From Guillardia theta CCMP2712 (lineage: Eukaryota; Cryptophyceae; Pyrenomonadales; Geminigeraceae): DNA of 64,000 nucleotides. The first letter of the stretch is position 1; each line of letters opens with the position of its first letter. The translations under genes were made by a program, and so were the position numbers. Of the stretch, positions 63,180 to 64,000 are shown piece by piece. The DNA is taken from positions 862,666-926,665 of the forward strand of contig NW_005434663.1 of the NCBI RefSeq assembly GCF_000315625.1, in the 5' to 3' direction. Below the pieces are notes generated by a model that worked only from the letters and a program-made list of their open reading frames with translations, had not been told where the DNA came from and ran no database searches.

Positions 63180-64000
63180 TGGATTTCACCAGGTCTCCTC
63201 GGCTCTCTACTCTGACTTGGCTCTCACCCGGCACTTCATCTACTCAGTCCATTTTGGTCCTCTGCCATGCCAACCTCTCTCGCTCCATTCCTGGCCCTTT
63301 GAACCCATCACAGCCTTCCTTTTCTCACTGTCACTGGCATGCTATCCCTTCCTCTTCCCTCCCTCCCTCCCTCTTTCTCCCTCTCCCTCTCTCCCTCCCT
63401 CCTCTTCCCTCCCTTCCCCCAACTTGTTGCTCACCGCATGATCTATTAGCGGTGATGATGCCCTCATCTCCCCTATTGGCCTCACTCATCCCCCTCACTC
63501 ACTTATCACCACATCCCCACTATGATCCATCCCTGAAGGGCCGACACGTACGCAATGCAAGGGAGGCGCAGGAGGGTCAAGGGAAGCGAGGGAGGAGGGG
63601 GGGGGGGGGGAGGAGAGAGAGGGAGTGGGAGCATGTCGATGAGGGCGAAAGATAGGAGGAGAATGACAGGCAGAAGAAGGCAGAGGGGAAGAGCGACGAA
63701 GAGGAAGAGGGGAGCGGGGGGGCAGAGAGGGCGAAATGAAACAATGTGCCTACAAACATAGAAGGGGGTCTATGAAGGAGCACGAGATAGGAAGAGAGAT
63801 AGAGGGAAGACGAAAGGAGATTGGAAGGAAGATGAGGTGGGGAGTGACTGAAGGAGGGAGAAAGGAAGGGCGCGGTAGAGCTGGGAGGGGAGGGGAGGGG
63901 ATTGGCACCAGGTATCCTATTCACAGAGCCTGAGATACAGATAGACAGAGAAGCAAGGAGAAGGAAGTAATGAAGCAAAGACCTTTCTCTGAGATGTCGT
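63180..64000. other. Low-complexity intergenic DNA to window end
   Basis: A TCCC/CCCTCC pyrimidine stretch (about 63350-63420) is followed by purine-rich GGGAGG and GAAGAGG DNA with a 14-base G run near 63598. Frames here are compositional artefacts. No gene is supported. Confidence 0.6.

Overview
The window is nuclear DNA of a single-celled eukaryote, most likely a cryptophyte alga of the Guillardia type. That assignment is inference. It rests on genes cut by many short GT-AG introns (about 45-100 bases, often only recoverable by joining frames), on two plastid-type presequences in which a signal peptide ends at an A-F step (3622 and 54942), on an EsV-1-7 repeat gene, and on dense packing with several convergent gene pairs. 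There is one 100-base assembly gap (11544-11643). I saw no rRNA or tRNA gene, and no CRISPR or bacterial-type operon.

Layout. 1-7000: a GC-rich repeat island, an AT-hook protein (-), a small plastid-targeted protein (+) and a Nop2/Sun RNA methyltransferase (+). 7461-10805: RIO1 kinase (-) and a short secreted-protein candidate (-). 11800-17165: a large RCC1-repeat protein (+) and an unrecognised multi-exon gene (-). 18110-23800: two Tcp11-like genes in a head-to-head inverted duplication, one of them rearranged. 24149-27108: a 17-copy minisatellite, a SET-MYND protein (+) and a coiled-coil protein (+). 27499-30062: bestrophin-type channel (-). 30063-33000: mostly repeat islands. 33001-41214: a membrane protein with an RGG tail (+) and a DENND4-like Rab-GEF (-). 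42688-48140: an acylated zinc-ribbon protein (+), EsV-1-7 protein (+) and MTFP1 (-). 48598-52915: a HAT1-BAH-bromodomain-bromodomain fusion (+). 52928-54681: S28 peptidase (-). 54942-56440: a plastid-type membrane protein (+). 57225-63128: coronin (+), a 69-residue mitochondrial-type protein (-), a P2X-like channel (+) and a secretory-type protein (-).

Most are housekeeping or signalling genes with no operon logic. The standout is the chromatin gene at 48598-52915. Its nine exons join in phase into 1269 residues holding a HAT1 acetyltransferase, a BAH domain and two bromodomains, behind an N-terminus with a signal-peptide-like hydrophobic segment. A cryptophyte also keeps chromatin in its nucleomorph, so where this protein goes is a real question.

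Intergenic DNA holds two recurring sequence classes: strand-skewed GGGGTA/GGGTGGG islands and GC-rich islands built on GCCGGGC, GAGTCA and GTGAC. Many simple repeats lie in or beside genes. Exon joins were made by hand; where the summed exon length is a whole number of codons the entry says so.
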